NCBI GenBank assembly: GCA_014526335.1
Contig: JACTAT010000059.1
Span: forward strand, 297,196 to 361,195
DNA length: 64,000 bases
Direction of reading: 5' to 3'
From: Chrysaora quinquecirrha
Lineage: Eukaryota; Cnidaria; Scyphozoa; Semaeostomeae; Pelagiidae
Under the pieces are notes generated by a model that was not told where the DNA came from, made no database searches, and saw nothing but the letters and a program-made list of their open reading frames with translations. The translations under genes and the position numbers were made by a program. Numbering within the stretch: the stretch's first letter is position 1; every line of letters begins with the position of its first letter. This document shows positions 25,325 to 39,335 of this stretch, piece after piece.

Positions 25325-25863
25325 TTTTGGTTCCTAACATAACACAAAAAGAAAACAATGTGATAAAATTCGAGTTTTCTTTACTCTACCATATTGCACC
25401 CCTAAAAGTTTGTATCCCTTTGTATCTCGCTGCACCCCTTGACAAATGCAACAATAAACTTAAGATATTTGGCAACTCTAAATTCAGAGCATAAAAAGGC
25501 TTCGAGTGGGGGTGTGGGGATCAGTCATCCCTCCAATCGCAGCCGAGGTAGGTTTTAGCCAAACCTGATGCAGAAATATCAAAGTACAACTTCCTTGTTT
25601 TCTCTTCAAACCTTCCCTACTTTTCTTTGATAACAACCTTTTACTCCTCCAATGTTTGTCATCTGGCTTCGCCACTGTTTGTATTTGTATGTTATGGTCT
25701 ATTGTTATCAAATATATGTTGGATCATTCATGCAAGGCCAGATATTTCTGATTTCAACACCGTTCACCAATTGTGTTTCTCTCTTAGCAAACCTGCAGAC
25801 AGTTTCAATAAGTCTAGATATAGGGATATTCATATTGAAGGTTTTTATTGCTTTGTTTATCAG

Positions 25864-26582
25864 ATCCTATAAAGTCAGCAGAAGAGATGCAATGGGCCTT
25901 TCACTAATAAACCGTGGATTTTCCGATACATACATGTACAGTGCGATGACAACACAGAAACAAATTGCCGGTCTGGAGATTCCAAACCCTACGAAATGCA
26001 AAGGATGGGGCAAGAAGAGAGTATGCGAGATGATGCACCAGAAATGGTCATGGGCAATACCTCTGGAAATCATCTACCTTACTCCCCTGCACAAATGGAA
26101 CCCACATAATATCAAATACAAAGGCAACTTCAGGAGTGCCGAAGGGAAATTCGTTACCCTAAACAAGAGATACGGATACTGCAGAGGGGATGATAAATCG
26201 GGTGCATATAATGGTACGAACAGCAAGAACTACTTCAGAACGCCAGCTGCATTCTACTCAAATGCTAAAGAAGGAAGTACAGATGCAGCAGACACCTCGA
26301 AGACGTATGGAGCATGTGTTCTGCTTGATGATACCGGAACGAAGGACGTCCGAATGATGGCATCGGGAGTGAGGGTGTTCCTTCCTAGTATCCCTGGTGT
26401 TGGTGTGCTCCGCACAAGATACCCTATAATGCCTGTTCATGGTGAAGGTGGTGCTGTATGGAAGGAACTTAATGCACTAAAGGACATCGTGATGGATCAG
26501 AAAAAACACGCAAGAATGTTTTATGACAATGATGTTAATACGGAACAGGATTCTGAATATAAAATGGGACCCTCTACTAGAG
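25864..26582 (+). CDS. copy B exon, central to C-terminal region
   Basis: 719 nt, same borders as copy A. Four of the six amino-acid replacements lie here, all adding positive or removing negative charge. Confidence 0.82.
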
Positions 26583-26984
26583 GTATGTCTCTCTCTTCTT
26601 CAATATGCTAATAGCAATATAAATGGTATTGATTTTAAGCATAAAAAATATTTTTAAAAAATGCAAAATTTGGCCCATTCCATCTAGACTTATTCCATGA
26701 GTCCCTCTCTTCGCAAACAGCAACAACAACAACAACTACCCTACAGCTGTTTGCTTAAAGAGTTTGTTTTGCTACACTATCACAGTGAAAAATAAAATCC
26801 CGAGATTTGGAGCCATAATGAAAACGAGGCAACGGCAGTTTTTGGGGCCAGTTTATTGTCTGGCAAGTGATGAGTCCTAGCTTGAGCGGTTTTGAGTTTG
26901 GTCATCAGCCGTTAGCGATAACTAGGACTCGTGTAATAAGTCTACCATTTCATCGCGCAGCTCGTGCTTGTTTTGATGTTGATC

Positions 26985-27198
<214 letters not shown>

Positions 27199-27719
27199 AG
27201 AATAACTCTTTTCTTATTTTGGATATTTCGATGGTAAAATCTTCTTCCCTTTTTACAGGAACGTCTTAATCCGCAAACCAGCACATGTCGCATGCGCAGA
27301 ATAGCCCTCCCTTATAATCGCTACAAAAATTGGAAAAGTTTAACGCTGCACAAGCAGTGTAGCTTAAGACTATTGATTCCGATGTTGGGAGTTCTTGACA
27401 GCAAGGGATATTCATATATGGTCTGGGGGCCAAATATGCCCTCCTCAGATAGCTGCGAAAGCTCACGAAAAGAGACCGGTAGTAATGGTCATCATATACG
27501 GCTCCTAAAGACCCGGTAGCAAGAGTACCCGGGCTAGGATCGTAACCTAGCGTCTTCGCCAGTCTAACCCAGAACCTGTTGAGATTTTAAACCATAAAAG
27601 ACCATAAAAAGAAAAGCCTGTTTAAGGAAGTCAAATTTTGTTTATGCGGGTTATTTACTGCCGCAAGGTAACGGTCTAATGAAAAATTTGTTATATACAA
27701 TTTGTATCCATTGTTTCAG

Positions 27720-27958
27720 GTCTGCTGCATACCCATACAATCATCCTGTCACCAGATGAGATGTCTCAACTCCAGGGCGGACGTGATCTTAAAGTTATTA
27801 CTAGCATGGCTAATGGTCACCAGCATGAGCTTACGATTCGATGGAACTCGAACACCAAGAAAATTTTCTACGCTCACTGTGGCTATGCACGTATGTGCAA
27901 AGACATGCACCAAGTCAATTTTGAAGCCCTCAAGACCGATGATATGGCTGGAGTTTGA
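27720..27958 (+). CDS. copy B last exon, His/Cys-rich tail
   Basis: 239 nt, TGA stop. One replacement (Ile to Arg in LQGG-I-DLK). Possible attaaa polyadenylation variant at 28176-28181. Confidence 0.82.
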
Positions 27959-28258
27959 TGTGGAACGACTAAGTCTGGAGGGTGCTTATTGCTATTCTAC
28001 TTTTAACCAGCAGACTGATTTATTATTGCTTACTTATTCTTTATGGTTGTGATTTAACGGTTTAACTCCACGGGGAAAGAATTAATTTACTTCACATATA
28101 TCGATACTACCACGATTACTCATAAAATTTAAACTAGCAGAATCCTTACTCATGGTGCACCTTATCTATAACTACATTAAATTGTTATTATTTGCTGGGC
28201 AAATAAGATTTTACGATGCATGAAAAATTGTTTCAATCAAAATTTGTTCTCAGTTCTC

Positions 28259-29479
28259 TGCTGCTGTGGGACTCTATAAATTTGACTTGAAAAAGAGGGT
28301 TCAATTTAAGTGCCGTTTAGCACCCGAGGTAACCCTAAATGTTGTGAAAAGGCTTTTGCACTAATAACGAAACGCATTTAACCGATTTCCGCCATGAAAT
28401 TGACTCTAAATAAAAAAAAATTATAGTCAGGTCTTCAAAAGTAACCCACATCTCAAAGTATTCTTAGATTAGACTGCCCATATGTAGAGATTCTTTACGA
28501 GAAACAACAGATCCATGTGTGGGGAAATTGTCGCTGAAAAAGTTATCCATTTGGGCATGTCTAGTATATTGAACAATTGAAGTACCTCCCTCCCCGGGAA
28601 TTTTCTTGGTCATTTCCAAAAAAGGATACAGTGTAACAAAACCTTCAAGCCTTCAGACCGTAATAAAATGCATTGCTCCCTTTACAACAGTTTAAAACAG
28701 TTACTCTATCATAGGGGCTATCATGCTTAAAAAACAAAAAAATAAAAATGAAAGAGTGGAATGAAGATCGCTGTATATATCGATTGTAGCGGTAGCGAAT
28801 TTCTTGGAGACATCAGTCACTGACGGGTCGCTGACCAGACTATTACGGGACCACGGGTAATTATTTTATTTGCAACACAAGTCGGTGAGATCGCAAACTC
28901 TAGTATCTAGTTGTGTCTATATCCAGCTGCGTACAGGTCCAGAGAAGAACCGCAAGGACCAGTCATGCTTTGAGCGATTCTCAAATTCAATTAAAGCAAA
29001 ACGAGCCAGCAGCCAGCGAACTTCTCGGAGAACCTGCAGCGACAAAGCTCCGTTGATTGCTCATTGGTTTAGAAAATCTAGAAAGCCAACAATTCGCGTT
29101 CACGAAACCTATCCTGGTCGTAAGGTTCGTAAGGTCGACCTTTTGAGGGACAGTCTCCTCTCAAGTCATTTTTGGCTTTCACAAAATAGCCCCCACCGAG
29201 ATGCACCGTCAAGTTGTTGTTTTTTTTTGAAACACCCACTACACCATGCTATGGACATTGTGAAGATAAAAAGGCGTAAGAAAAGCGCAAAGTTGATGGC
29301 CCATGCAAAGAAGGAGTGCGAAACAGCACGAGTACCCAATCCACAGTGTCCAATGCTTGCAATGCCTTCTGCTGCAAATGGCTGGTGCACACCTGCAGCA
29401 ATGTTCCATTCCATTCCATGGTTCAAAATCGGTTCCAACTTCCAACTTCCAAATCAGTCAAGTCGCGCACGCGCAGTTG
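28259..29479. other. intergenic; possible promoter region of the ALMS-type gene
   Basis: No convincing gene. The longest plus-strand open frame here (to 29664) begins at a TTG and has no recognisable domain. It crosses the probable transcription start of the next gene, so I treat it as chance. Confidence 0.45.
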
Positions 29480-29553
29480 AAGTAAACAAAACAACCGCCA
29501 AGAAAGATGGCTGCTCTTTTCTGTTCAGATCCATTTTGATCAATTTTGAAAAG
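29480..29553 (+). promoter_or_regulatory. probable 5' non-coding exon and start region of the ALMS-type gene
   Basis: An aagatggctgct motif (about 29501-29512), like the AAGATGGCGGC start-region element of animal housekeeping promoters, is followed by a good splice donor (gaaaag|gtgaga at 29553/29554). The next plus-strand exon starts at 30901. The exact start is not determinable. Confidence 0.4.
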
Positions 29554-30900
29554 GTGAGATCTATTAGTATTAAACGACTTAATTTTGATTCTGATTGCCT
29601 TATTCTTTTACCTTGCTACGGGGGAAACCTCTCCAACCTCTTTTCCCACGACTCTTGTTCTTGATGCTTGTTTGGCCTAGGTATTTTATGGCCTCAAAAG
29701 ACAAAGTTAGCTTACAAGCTTAGCACAGTAAAAGTACCTAGTGTCTATAGGTTAATTAATAAAGGCGACTATAGGCAGGTAGCATAAGTAGGCCTAGTTA
29801 CCATATGGCTGGTAAATTTTTGGTAAAAATAAAGCATTTTATGAAAACATAGGCTATGAAAGCATATCTAGAGAGAGATCTAAAAAGGTCTCTATCGCAT
29901 CAGATAGAGTATAGCAGTTTTCAACAAGATCTTGGATGTGCATGTAAGAGCCACCACACACTTTGGCCCCTTTCTCGTGGGTACTCAATTGTACTGTTCC
30001 ATTCTTGTTCCAGTTTATGGAACGAAGAAATTAGCTGTTCATACAGGGATGTAACAATTGCCTAGGGTACTGGTTTTGATTGCTATCCAGTCCACATGAG
30101 AATGAAATTGTTCCTTTGAATTTTCGCCCACAAAAGATAAGTATGACATCTCAAGGGAATATCTCTTTGCAATAACACATGGGCTTTGGCTTTACCGCAA
30201 AAACTATATCATCCTGTTTTCTTGGCCAGTTATTCTGTTTACACGGTAATAAAAGAAAACGATTGCATACAGTAAAGGGTGCATTCCATGTAAACATTAC
30301 GCCAGAGGTACACCAATTGTTATTTTTAGACACTCTCACAGTTTCTATTGCTATTTTACATTTGTCATGCCGATATGCCGAAAAAAATCCTACGTCCACG
30401 CCGAAGATCTTTGGGCCTAAGTACATGGAATGCAGCTTGGCATACAGTTCCACTTTTTGGATCACTTTAAAAAGCGTTCCAATTTCTGGGACGGAAGGGT
30501 ACGATCTGAATTGTTCCCATGTGAATGCAACCCCTTAGTGTACAGATTTTTGGAACAAAATGACTTGGAATGGTATGCAATAATTCCCGTGTGAATGGGG
30601 CCTTATAGTTCCATCCTATTGTTAGCCTATTGTTTATTGAAAAACTCTTGTGTGCAAATGATGACTGTTTTCCTAATGAAACAGATGAATAATAAGAAAT
30701 TACAAAGTTGGGTGAAACAACCAAGAATGATGGGTCAAAGACTAGCTTAGGCCAAAAGGATGTTTGGCAAAATGGAAAGTTGGACTCAATTTGATACCAC
30801 CAATATCTGGCATAATCTTCAAGTATTAAGTAATTCATATCTCAGATAATCTCTTCTTCATCCTAATGTTTTACCGTTAAGAATCCTTTTTAATTTTCAG

Positions 30901-30985
30901 GTTCCCAAGCTCTTTATCTGAAGCTTGCATGGTCAAGATGTCTGGAAGTACCCATGATGATAATAGTGAAGTGCAAGAGAAAAAT
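30901..30985 (+). CDS. ALMS-type gene, first coding exon
   Basis: Acceptor taattttcag, donor gaaaaat|gtgagc. The ATG at 30929 gives MVKMSGSTHDDNSEVQEKN and joins the next exon in phase 0. A second ATG three codons later is equally possible. Confidence 0.5.
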
Positions 30986-33900
30986 GTGAGCACATTCTGT
31001 TTTTCTTGTACTTAGATACATTTATAGTATATAATCCTTTTACAATGTACTTGAAGGATCATAGTAATAGTTGGTTACACTCTCAATTACCCCTCAATAA
31101 AGTGTCAACCACACCATAGGGTTTAAGAATTTTGAAGGGATCTTAGCTATTGGTATCTGATAAGCACAGTTGTTATAAATAAGGTTTTCATGTGACACAA
31201 GGGATAGTTTGAATGGCATGCTGTATCTTCAAGTATGTTATAGCAAGCAGATTATTACAGTACTGCTATCGTGTGCTCTAACATCCTGTTGTGAGATCAA
31301 GCACGATATGCACGATTCGTGATGCTATTGAGGATATCTCAATAGAGCTTTAGATTGCAAGGTTTGCAATAGACCCCTCAATCCTCTTGATCTTCTCGCT
31401 CTATCAAGGGGCTCACAATGTCGATCTTGATTAAGGGGCACACAATCACTTTTGTGGAGTCTGTAATTGCTCTATTAATATTGATCAAGGAGTGAATATA
31501 ATTTAAGCACTAAACCTCATGCTAAACTTTCTCTAACAGTACCTAAAATTGTAAGAAAGTTAAGACTTACATTTCTTGTGGGTAAAGTTTAACTCCCATT
31601 TATGAACAAGCACGTGTAGGTATTAATCTTTTTGCTGATGCCCTCCTTTTTTCCTCTATTCTAGAATTCCCTTTTTTTTAAACAAGATATTTAAGTCTAA
31701 TTTTGAAAAATATAAACTTTGATAACTACTTATTTGGCGATCTGACAATTAAACTTCGGATATCTCAACCCTGCACTTTCAAATTTTTTAAGGCATCCAT
31801 AATGGTCCCAGGGCAATAGAATTCATAGCAAACAATGTTTGTTGAGTATTTTTTGCTGACACACGTCCTTCACACCTCTGCTATAACCTCTCTGTTGTTT
31901 GACATTATGTCAGGGAACTTCAAATACAAAAGTGTCAGAGAGAGATGGCGATTCGATCATGAAGGTCTCAATAGGATCCCGGAGGTTATGATTGAATCGA
32001 AGTGTCCGCGAAAGGATCAAGGAGTTTTCAATACAGTACTGCTATCGAGTGGTCTAACATCGCGATGCCAGATTTTGCGTGACGCGCACGATCCGCGATG
32101 CTATTGTGCACCCCTCGATAGAGCTTTCGGATCGCGAGGTCCGCGATAGACCCCTCGATCCACGCGATCCTCTTGCTCTATCGAGGGGTCCGCGATGTCG
32201 ATCGAGAAGCCCGCGATCTCGATCGAGGGATACGCGATCTCAATCGAGGAGTCCGCGATTGCTCTATTGTTATATACCGGGGGATGAGAAAGTAAGGGTA
32301 AGCACTAATCTTTCTCTAATAGGATAACACAATAACACAACAATGAAAATTTCTTGAAAGTTACTTGTGTGTAAAGTTTAGCTTTCATTATGAACAGAGA
32401 ATCTGTTGATAAACTTCGGACTCGTCATATGATTTTCTCATATATTTTCAGCCTAAACTCGACAGCACTTTCAAATTTTGTAATCATCCGTAAGGGTCCC
32501 AGGGCAATATAATACATTACAAAACATTGTTTGCTAAGTTTTCCTTTGTTGCCGACACATGTTCTTCGCACCTGCTGGAAAACTTTCGTACCAAAGAATT
32601 CTTTTTAACATGAACGAGATTTTCAGATATGCTCCTGGATATCAAGGATGGTTGACAAAACTAAAACGCTAATACACCTTTTCAACTAAGAGCCTCGTTT
32701 TCAAAATTTATCAAAATTTGTTCGTACGAAAATTTTGACCCCAGATTCAGATTGAGCACCTTCATTTTAGTGTTGATGCAAATTTGTACGTTTCTAGTCC
32801 TTACGATGTTGATTTTATAGCAACGAAAAGTTTGAAAATTTATAAAGGATTTGACCGTGAAAATCGCTCGGGGTGAAATTTTACACCCCAGTCATTTTCA
32901 CGGTCAAATCCTTTATAACTTTTCAAACTTTTAATCGCTTTAAAATGAACATCGTAAGGACTAGAAGCGTAAAATTTGCCCAAACTGTAAAACGAAGGTG
33001 CTGAATCCGAATCTGACGTCGAAATGCTTCTGTGACACAATTTTAAATTTTTTGAAAACGAGGCCCTTAGTTGAAAAGGTGTATTGAATTAATTGCAAAA
33101 TGCTGTCAGCGTTTACTAGAGTTTCATAGAGAGATCGTGATTGGATTGCGAAGGTCTCGATAGGATCGCGGAGCTCACGATTGGATCGAGGGATCCGCGA
33201 TTGGATCGCGGAGGTCTCGATAGGAAGCCCGCGATAGACAATCGAGGGGTCCGCGATACTCCGCGATAGCAAGCATGGTGAAGCGGGATGAGCACAGTAT
33301 GCAATCCACGACGATAGACCATGCAATAGCAGTAATGTAAGATTATATTTTGTAGCAAATCAATATATAACCCTTTTGCTTTGTGTTTTCTCATGCAGGA
33401 TTGGTATTCACTTGTGGACTCTGATGATTTCAAACAGAATGGTGCTATGGTAGATGATGGATTGCTTGAAAATCACATAAGAAATTTGACAGGGAATCAG
33501 AATTTGAGATTGCTTCACAAGATGACATGGTAGAACTAACAAGGAGAAGTGTCTCATCTGATTTAAAATCCTTTGGTCCACAAGAATCTGTCAGAATAGA
33601 CCATTTCAACTAAGGGCCTCGTTTTCAAAAAATTGAAAATTAGGTCATAGAAATTTCGACTTCAGATTTGAATTCAGCACCTTCTTTTTAGTGTTGAGGC
33701 AAATTTTTACGCTTCTAGTCCTTACGATGTTGATTCTATAGCGATTAAAAGTTTGAAAATTTATCAGGGATTTGACCGTGTAAAATGATTGAGGGTGTAA
33801 AATTTCACCCCCAGCGATTTTTCACGGTCAAATCCTTTATAGAATTTCAAACTTTTAACACCTATAAAATCAATATCTTAAGGACTAGAAGCATAAAACC

Positions 33901-36900
33901 TTGCCTCAACACTAAAAAGAAGGTGCTGAATTCGAATCTGAAGTCGAAATTTCTCTATGATCTAATTTTCTTTTGAAAACGAGGCCCTTTTGAAAACGAG
34001 GCCTCTTAAGGGGATTAGGGGGGTTGACTTAATTGTTGTATCTTCAGAGCTTTCTTTCAAAGTATGCGCAACTCTTGATTGATTTTAACAGTAAAATCCC
34101 TTATAATATTTTGTAGTTTTGAAAATCTATCAAACCTAGAAGTGTGAAAATTTGCATCTAGATCAATGTTTATGTGCTGAATCTGTTTTGTTTACTTTAA
34201 AGTTACATATAGAAAATTCTAAAAATTTCATTGGCATGGCTTTTTAGTTGAAAGGGCAAATTCTTTAGATATTGGTAAAATTTCCACAATGATTCATGGA
34301 TTTTTTTCAGAAAACTGCGGATCAATGGTTTAAACTGGAAGTGTCAAGACCATCAGAAGAAAATGATTCCAAAGAAGCAAGAAGTTCTGATCAACAACAA
34401 ATGTTTATTCCAGAGAACAGAAAGTTATCTACTGTTAGCGATGAAGGCTTGGACGATGTGCTGCCTCTTGCTATCCCGCACAAACAAGCTATAAGTCCTA
34501 ATAATAATCAGATGAGCAAGCATTTAGCAAGTGACAATTTTGTGCATGAAACTGCAGAGCCAGAGACAGCTTCTTTAGGAGAAGATGCAATCAGAAGTGT
34601 TTTGTCTGACGTTAGTGAGAAATCTATCAGTTCAAGCGACAGCTCTATTTATGCAGGACCTACAAATGAACAAACATTGCAAGAAAAGACAAATATAGCT
34701 GCAATGCAAAGACCAGAGCCTTTAGGAAAAGCCAGAGTGGAAAATGAAATTAAGCAAATGACAGGTATGTCTGGCTCAACATTGCCAAGTGGGAAAAAAG
34801 TTGATGAAAATATCGTAGTCGAACAAGTTGTTGCTGACAATTCCTCCGTTCTGAAGATTTCAAGAAAATTTGACGAAAGTTGTGAAAACAGAGCTTCAGA
34901 AAAAGTAAAGTAAGCCATTCAGGAGATGTTGATAGTAACAGTGGATTGGAAGAGCAAGCTTACCCCGTAAGAGTCCCCTTTCGTTATCTGAAGGATATAA
35001 TCGATTGTCGTACGAGGCTCAATATACACAGGTTGATAGGAAAAGCAAAGATCTTGATAATAGTAGTGAACAGATCTTGCATAATGCTGATAAAATTCTC
35101 GATGAACTTAGTAAGAGAGAAAGTCCGAGAAAGAGAGTGGAGTGAGAAAGAAAACAAGTGAAGATGTAACCACATTATTCAAATCAAAATCTTCGGATAA
35201 AGTCGCTTTGAAATCAAATGTTTATGAAATAAATCGTAAATCAGCAAGTCACGCGACCACAGGAAGACATCCAGAGACAGCTGTTGTAGATTCTGATACA
35301 GCAACACCAATCTCAAAATTACTTGGACCGTCGTACAAAAGTTCTGTTGCTCTTCTGGAAGACCTAAGGAAAAGAAGGTTTCGAAATTCCAATAGCAGAG
35401 AGGTGAAAACACGCGAATCAGACCCCAAATCCGTTGATAATGCTGACCCAATGAAACTTGCTGAAAATGCCATGAAAGCGTCGAACATCCTATCAAACAG
35501 AACTGAGAAATCTTTAAAACGAGCAACTGAAGTGCTTGAAGCAGTGAAGGAGCACAGAACACCGCCTGGGAATTCTTCTGAAAGTTTTCTAGTTGGATCA
35601 ATGGAAGATAGTCTTGCAGTTAAATTACGCGAGTTCTCTCTATCATCATTGAGTGTTGGTTCTGGTAACACAAGTGAAGATAAAAACGATGAAAAGGATA
35701 GTATAGATAGGATTATTGAAGAGCGGTTAAGGAAGCAGGAGAATTCATCCACATCAAATAGCTTGTCATCCGTTTGGTCTGATGCACAAGGAAAATCTAA
35801 AACAGCAGACGAAAATTCCTATAACAATGCATCGAAGAAACTGCTACAATCCGACTCTGATTCGTCCCGTTTTCTGTCTATCAAAAGTAAACATGATGTT
35901 GATGATCCTGTGAGAAGTGGTAGCCAAGCGATAATGAATACACGAGTATCTCCTCAGCAAATAGAATCTAGCTTGGATGACGTGACTTCGTCTGAGCTTT
36001 TAAAGTTGAAGAGTTTTGGCAATGAAACAGATTCCCCTTATTATGATTCACATGTTTCCAAAATCAAGGCCGCTAATCTGTTGAAAGATATTTCTCCAAT
36101 TGAGCAACAAAGTACCAGGCCAACAGCTCGTGAAATTGGGTTTCGATCATCATCAAGGATACACAATGAAAAACATATTCCCGGGAAACAGATTAATTTT
36201 TCAGATTCAGAGATTGTGCGACTCCATCGTTCTTTAGGTGCAGGGACTGTTACACCATTACCAGAAATGAGCTTTGATAGGAGTGAAGAAAAGGAGCGAG
36301 GAAAAGCTAAGGATACATCAGCCCCAATATCAATGTCTTCAGGGTTTTCAAGCATAGTATCCTCAGGCGTAGAGGAACATAAGGATTCCACAACAGAGGA
36401 TCCCACAAAAGGCATCGAATATAAGCATCCAACACGTTCTGATTCACCGGCTGAACGAAGTACGCGTGAAAAATTGGTCACAATCCAGTCAAAACCCCGT
36501 ACAAAAGAAACAACTCAAAGCTATTCAGTCCAGTCTGATATTTTAACATTAACACCTTCAACAGAATCGTCACAGGCCGGGCAATCAAGTATACTGCAAG
36601 AAAACCGAGAGAAAGATCCGTCTATTAGACGCCCCGTTCAAAATCAAAGTGGATCTCTACAAAATGATGACCAGAATAAGCCGTATGGCACAGTTCGTGG
36701 AATCTATGATATAAGGGACTCGAGCGGTCCAGGAAGTACAAATAGAAAGCGTCGTAATATAGGTAAACAGCCACTTCAACGCAAGGAAAAGTCTAGAGAC
36801 CCTTTCACTGTTTATGTGTCTGAGCAATCGAAATCCTCTGTTGCATCATCTAAATATTTAGAAAACGCTCAACCGAACAGCGCATTAGGCTTTGAAGATC

Positions 36901-39301
36901 AACAAGAGGCACAAGGCAATGAAGAATCTTTTAGGACCCGTCATCCTGATGCTAAAGGTACGACTGAATCGACATTTTCATCAATGTCATCTCAGTCGCC
37001 TTTTCTATCTTATTCTGGTGAAGACGGTAGCATGGTGGCTGGATCCAATTTTGATACTGGTTATAGAGACAGATCTTATCCAAGGAACCCTAAAAATGCT
37101 TTGGTTGATGTGAAAACTCAGAAGGAAACCAGTCATCTGGGTGTTAAAGATTATAAAAGAAGCATTGTCTCTGCAGCAAATCATAGAACAATGTCGTCCG
37201 GCAAAGATAGTACACTTGAAGACTCCAAGAAAGCAAGGGATTTTCTCACTCCTCAGCAGCATGATAATGGCAAAGACAGGAAAGACAGTCCATTTACTTT
37301 TAAGCCACCACCTTTTAGGTCTGCATGGACAGATGAAAAGAGCAATCCCAATGTACCCAGAAGACCTAGTGATTTTAACAGTTTGTGGCAGAAATTCCAA
37401 GAGCGTTTCGAGCCAAGTACAACTTCAGGGCGTGGGGATGTTTTTGAGAAAATTGGTATTTTATCAGAAATCATAAACGAACAAGGCACGAAGACGCCTA
37501 GACCGGTGTCTGGTAATGAAATTAAACTGAGAAAAGAACCAAAATTTACTGAGCAGAAAGCAGTGAACAGAGAACTTCGTGAAATTAAAATGAAGGAGAA
37601 ATACAGTGAGAGAACAACAGAACCGTGTTGTAATTGCAAGAAGCGAGATGTTGGAACTAACTGTCCAACACCAGTTTCTTTTGAGAGTGAGCTTGACGGA
37701 GCCGAAATACCTCAACCGTTGCTGCTTCATACATGGACACAGACAACTCCAATGAATACAGGACGGCATATTGAAGAAGGTTTCAATAAAAGAATGCCAG
37801 CCACAAAGATTGTATCACCTGTGCCAGCAAAACACGTTAAATCTTCGAATAAAGAGAATACCCAGAATACTGCGAATACCCAGCATACTGCAAAAGGCGT
37901 GCAGTCTAAAGTGATCGAAAGCGAAGGCAAATCGGCCCCATCATGGAGTGTTACGTTCGAAGAAAAGCATCGTAAAGAAGCGCTGAAAAGCATTCTCTAA
38001 AGCCTCCCATCCCGCCAATTTCAAAAGCAGACTTGCAAGCTGATAGAGACAATAAAAAGAAACGAAGAGAACCCATTTTTACAGCCTGGTTTCAATCAAC
38101 AAGGTCTGATACATCAAGCGGTACTGTAATTCCTCTCTCTGAAGTTCCGAAGCTTGCAAGCAGTTTTAAAGATAACAGAAATGCGCCGAAGATGTATATT
38201 GAAGAGACTCGGCCAAAAGAAACAGAGTAAGCTGAGATATTTTCTTTATTATTCAAGTTTTTAGTCTGAAAATACAGAGTATGCATCAATATCGCAGGTC
38301 ATGAAGTCTGCATGCTTGGGTTTGTTGGACGGTATTCTGTTAATAGAGGTGCTGGTCATTTCGGTTTTTGCTCCCTCCTTTCGAATCTGTTTCTGTCGTT
38401 GCTTTTTCAGTCTATTTATTGCTGTTAAATTCATAGTCATTCGCTGCACTGTTGTCATACATGGGTAATTGCTACTGGAGTAAATCCCTTGGTTTCTAGT
38501 AAAGGACATTTGATGTACATGTTTGCTGACATAAACAGCCTAGACGAAGATTTATCTCTAATCCATTTGAGATTTTGTCTCCAGTTACTTTGGCAATCCA
38601 TGGCCTGAATTTTAGGCTGAAAATGTACTCAAAGCTGCCGCACGTCCAGGTGAAGAAGAAGTACACCCCATGAACCGTGTCAAAAATCAGTGTTAAAAAA
38701 ACTCACATGAATACACACAAGCTAGCCAGCCAGTAATATTTTAAATAAGCATAACTTTCAATATGTTGCATGCAATTTCAAGTCATGAATCTAAAGACTT
38801 AGATTATCTCCATGCAAATACTTGATTGCCCCAGAGATACATACTACGCTTCGCAATCAATTCTTTTCCAATTCGATTCCTATTTTTTGAATGTAAGGCA
38901 TGCTTTCTTTGTCTTAGATCTGTCGTCCGTGTTGGGCTTCAAGAGGCCTTCAGATTTGCCAAAGAAGATTTCATACAGAGGTCTAAAGAACGTGTAGAGC
39001 ATGTCAAAAATGCCAGGCTGAACGCGAATCATAAAAAGAACATCAGAAATCTCAAAGAAAGACAGCTTACCGAGGCAGTTGTCATTAATCAGCCGATCGC
39101 CAGTCACCCAAGCAAAATAGGTAATGTGTTTTCTCTAGTTTTCTCTATTACCTTATCTTTGCGCTCAAAATTAAGTGTTTCACCATCTCCATCATCACCG
39201 CCATCATTACATCATCATCATCACATCATCATCATCATCATCATGATGATTAACAGCATCATCATCATCATCATCATCATCATCGTCATCATGATTAACA
39301 G

Positions 39302-39335
<34 letters not shown>

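Noticed and set aside
28870..29664. 264-residue plus-strand open frame
   Set aside because: It starts at TTG, has no domain, overlaps open frames on the other strand and crosses a probable non-coding first exon and splice donor.
35179..37993. Long minus-strand open frames opposite the giant exon
   Set aside because: Shadows of the Ser-rich 952-residue frame. No splice or domain support.
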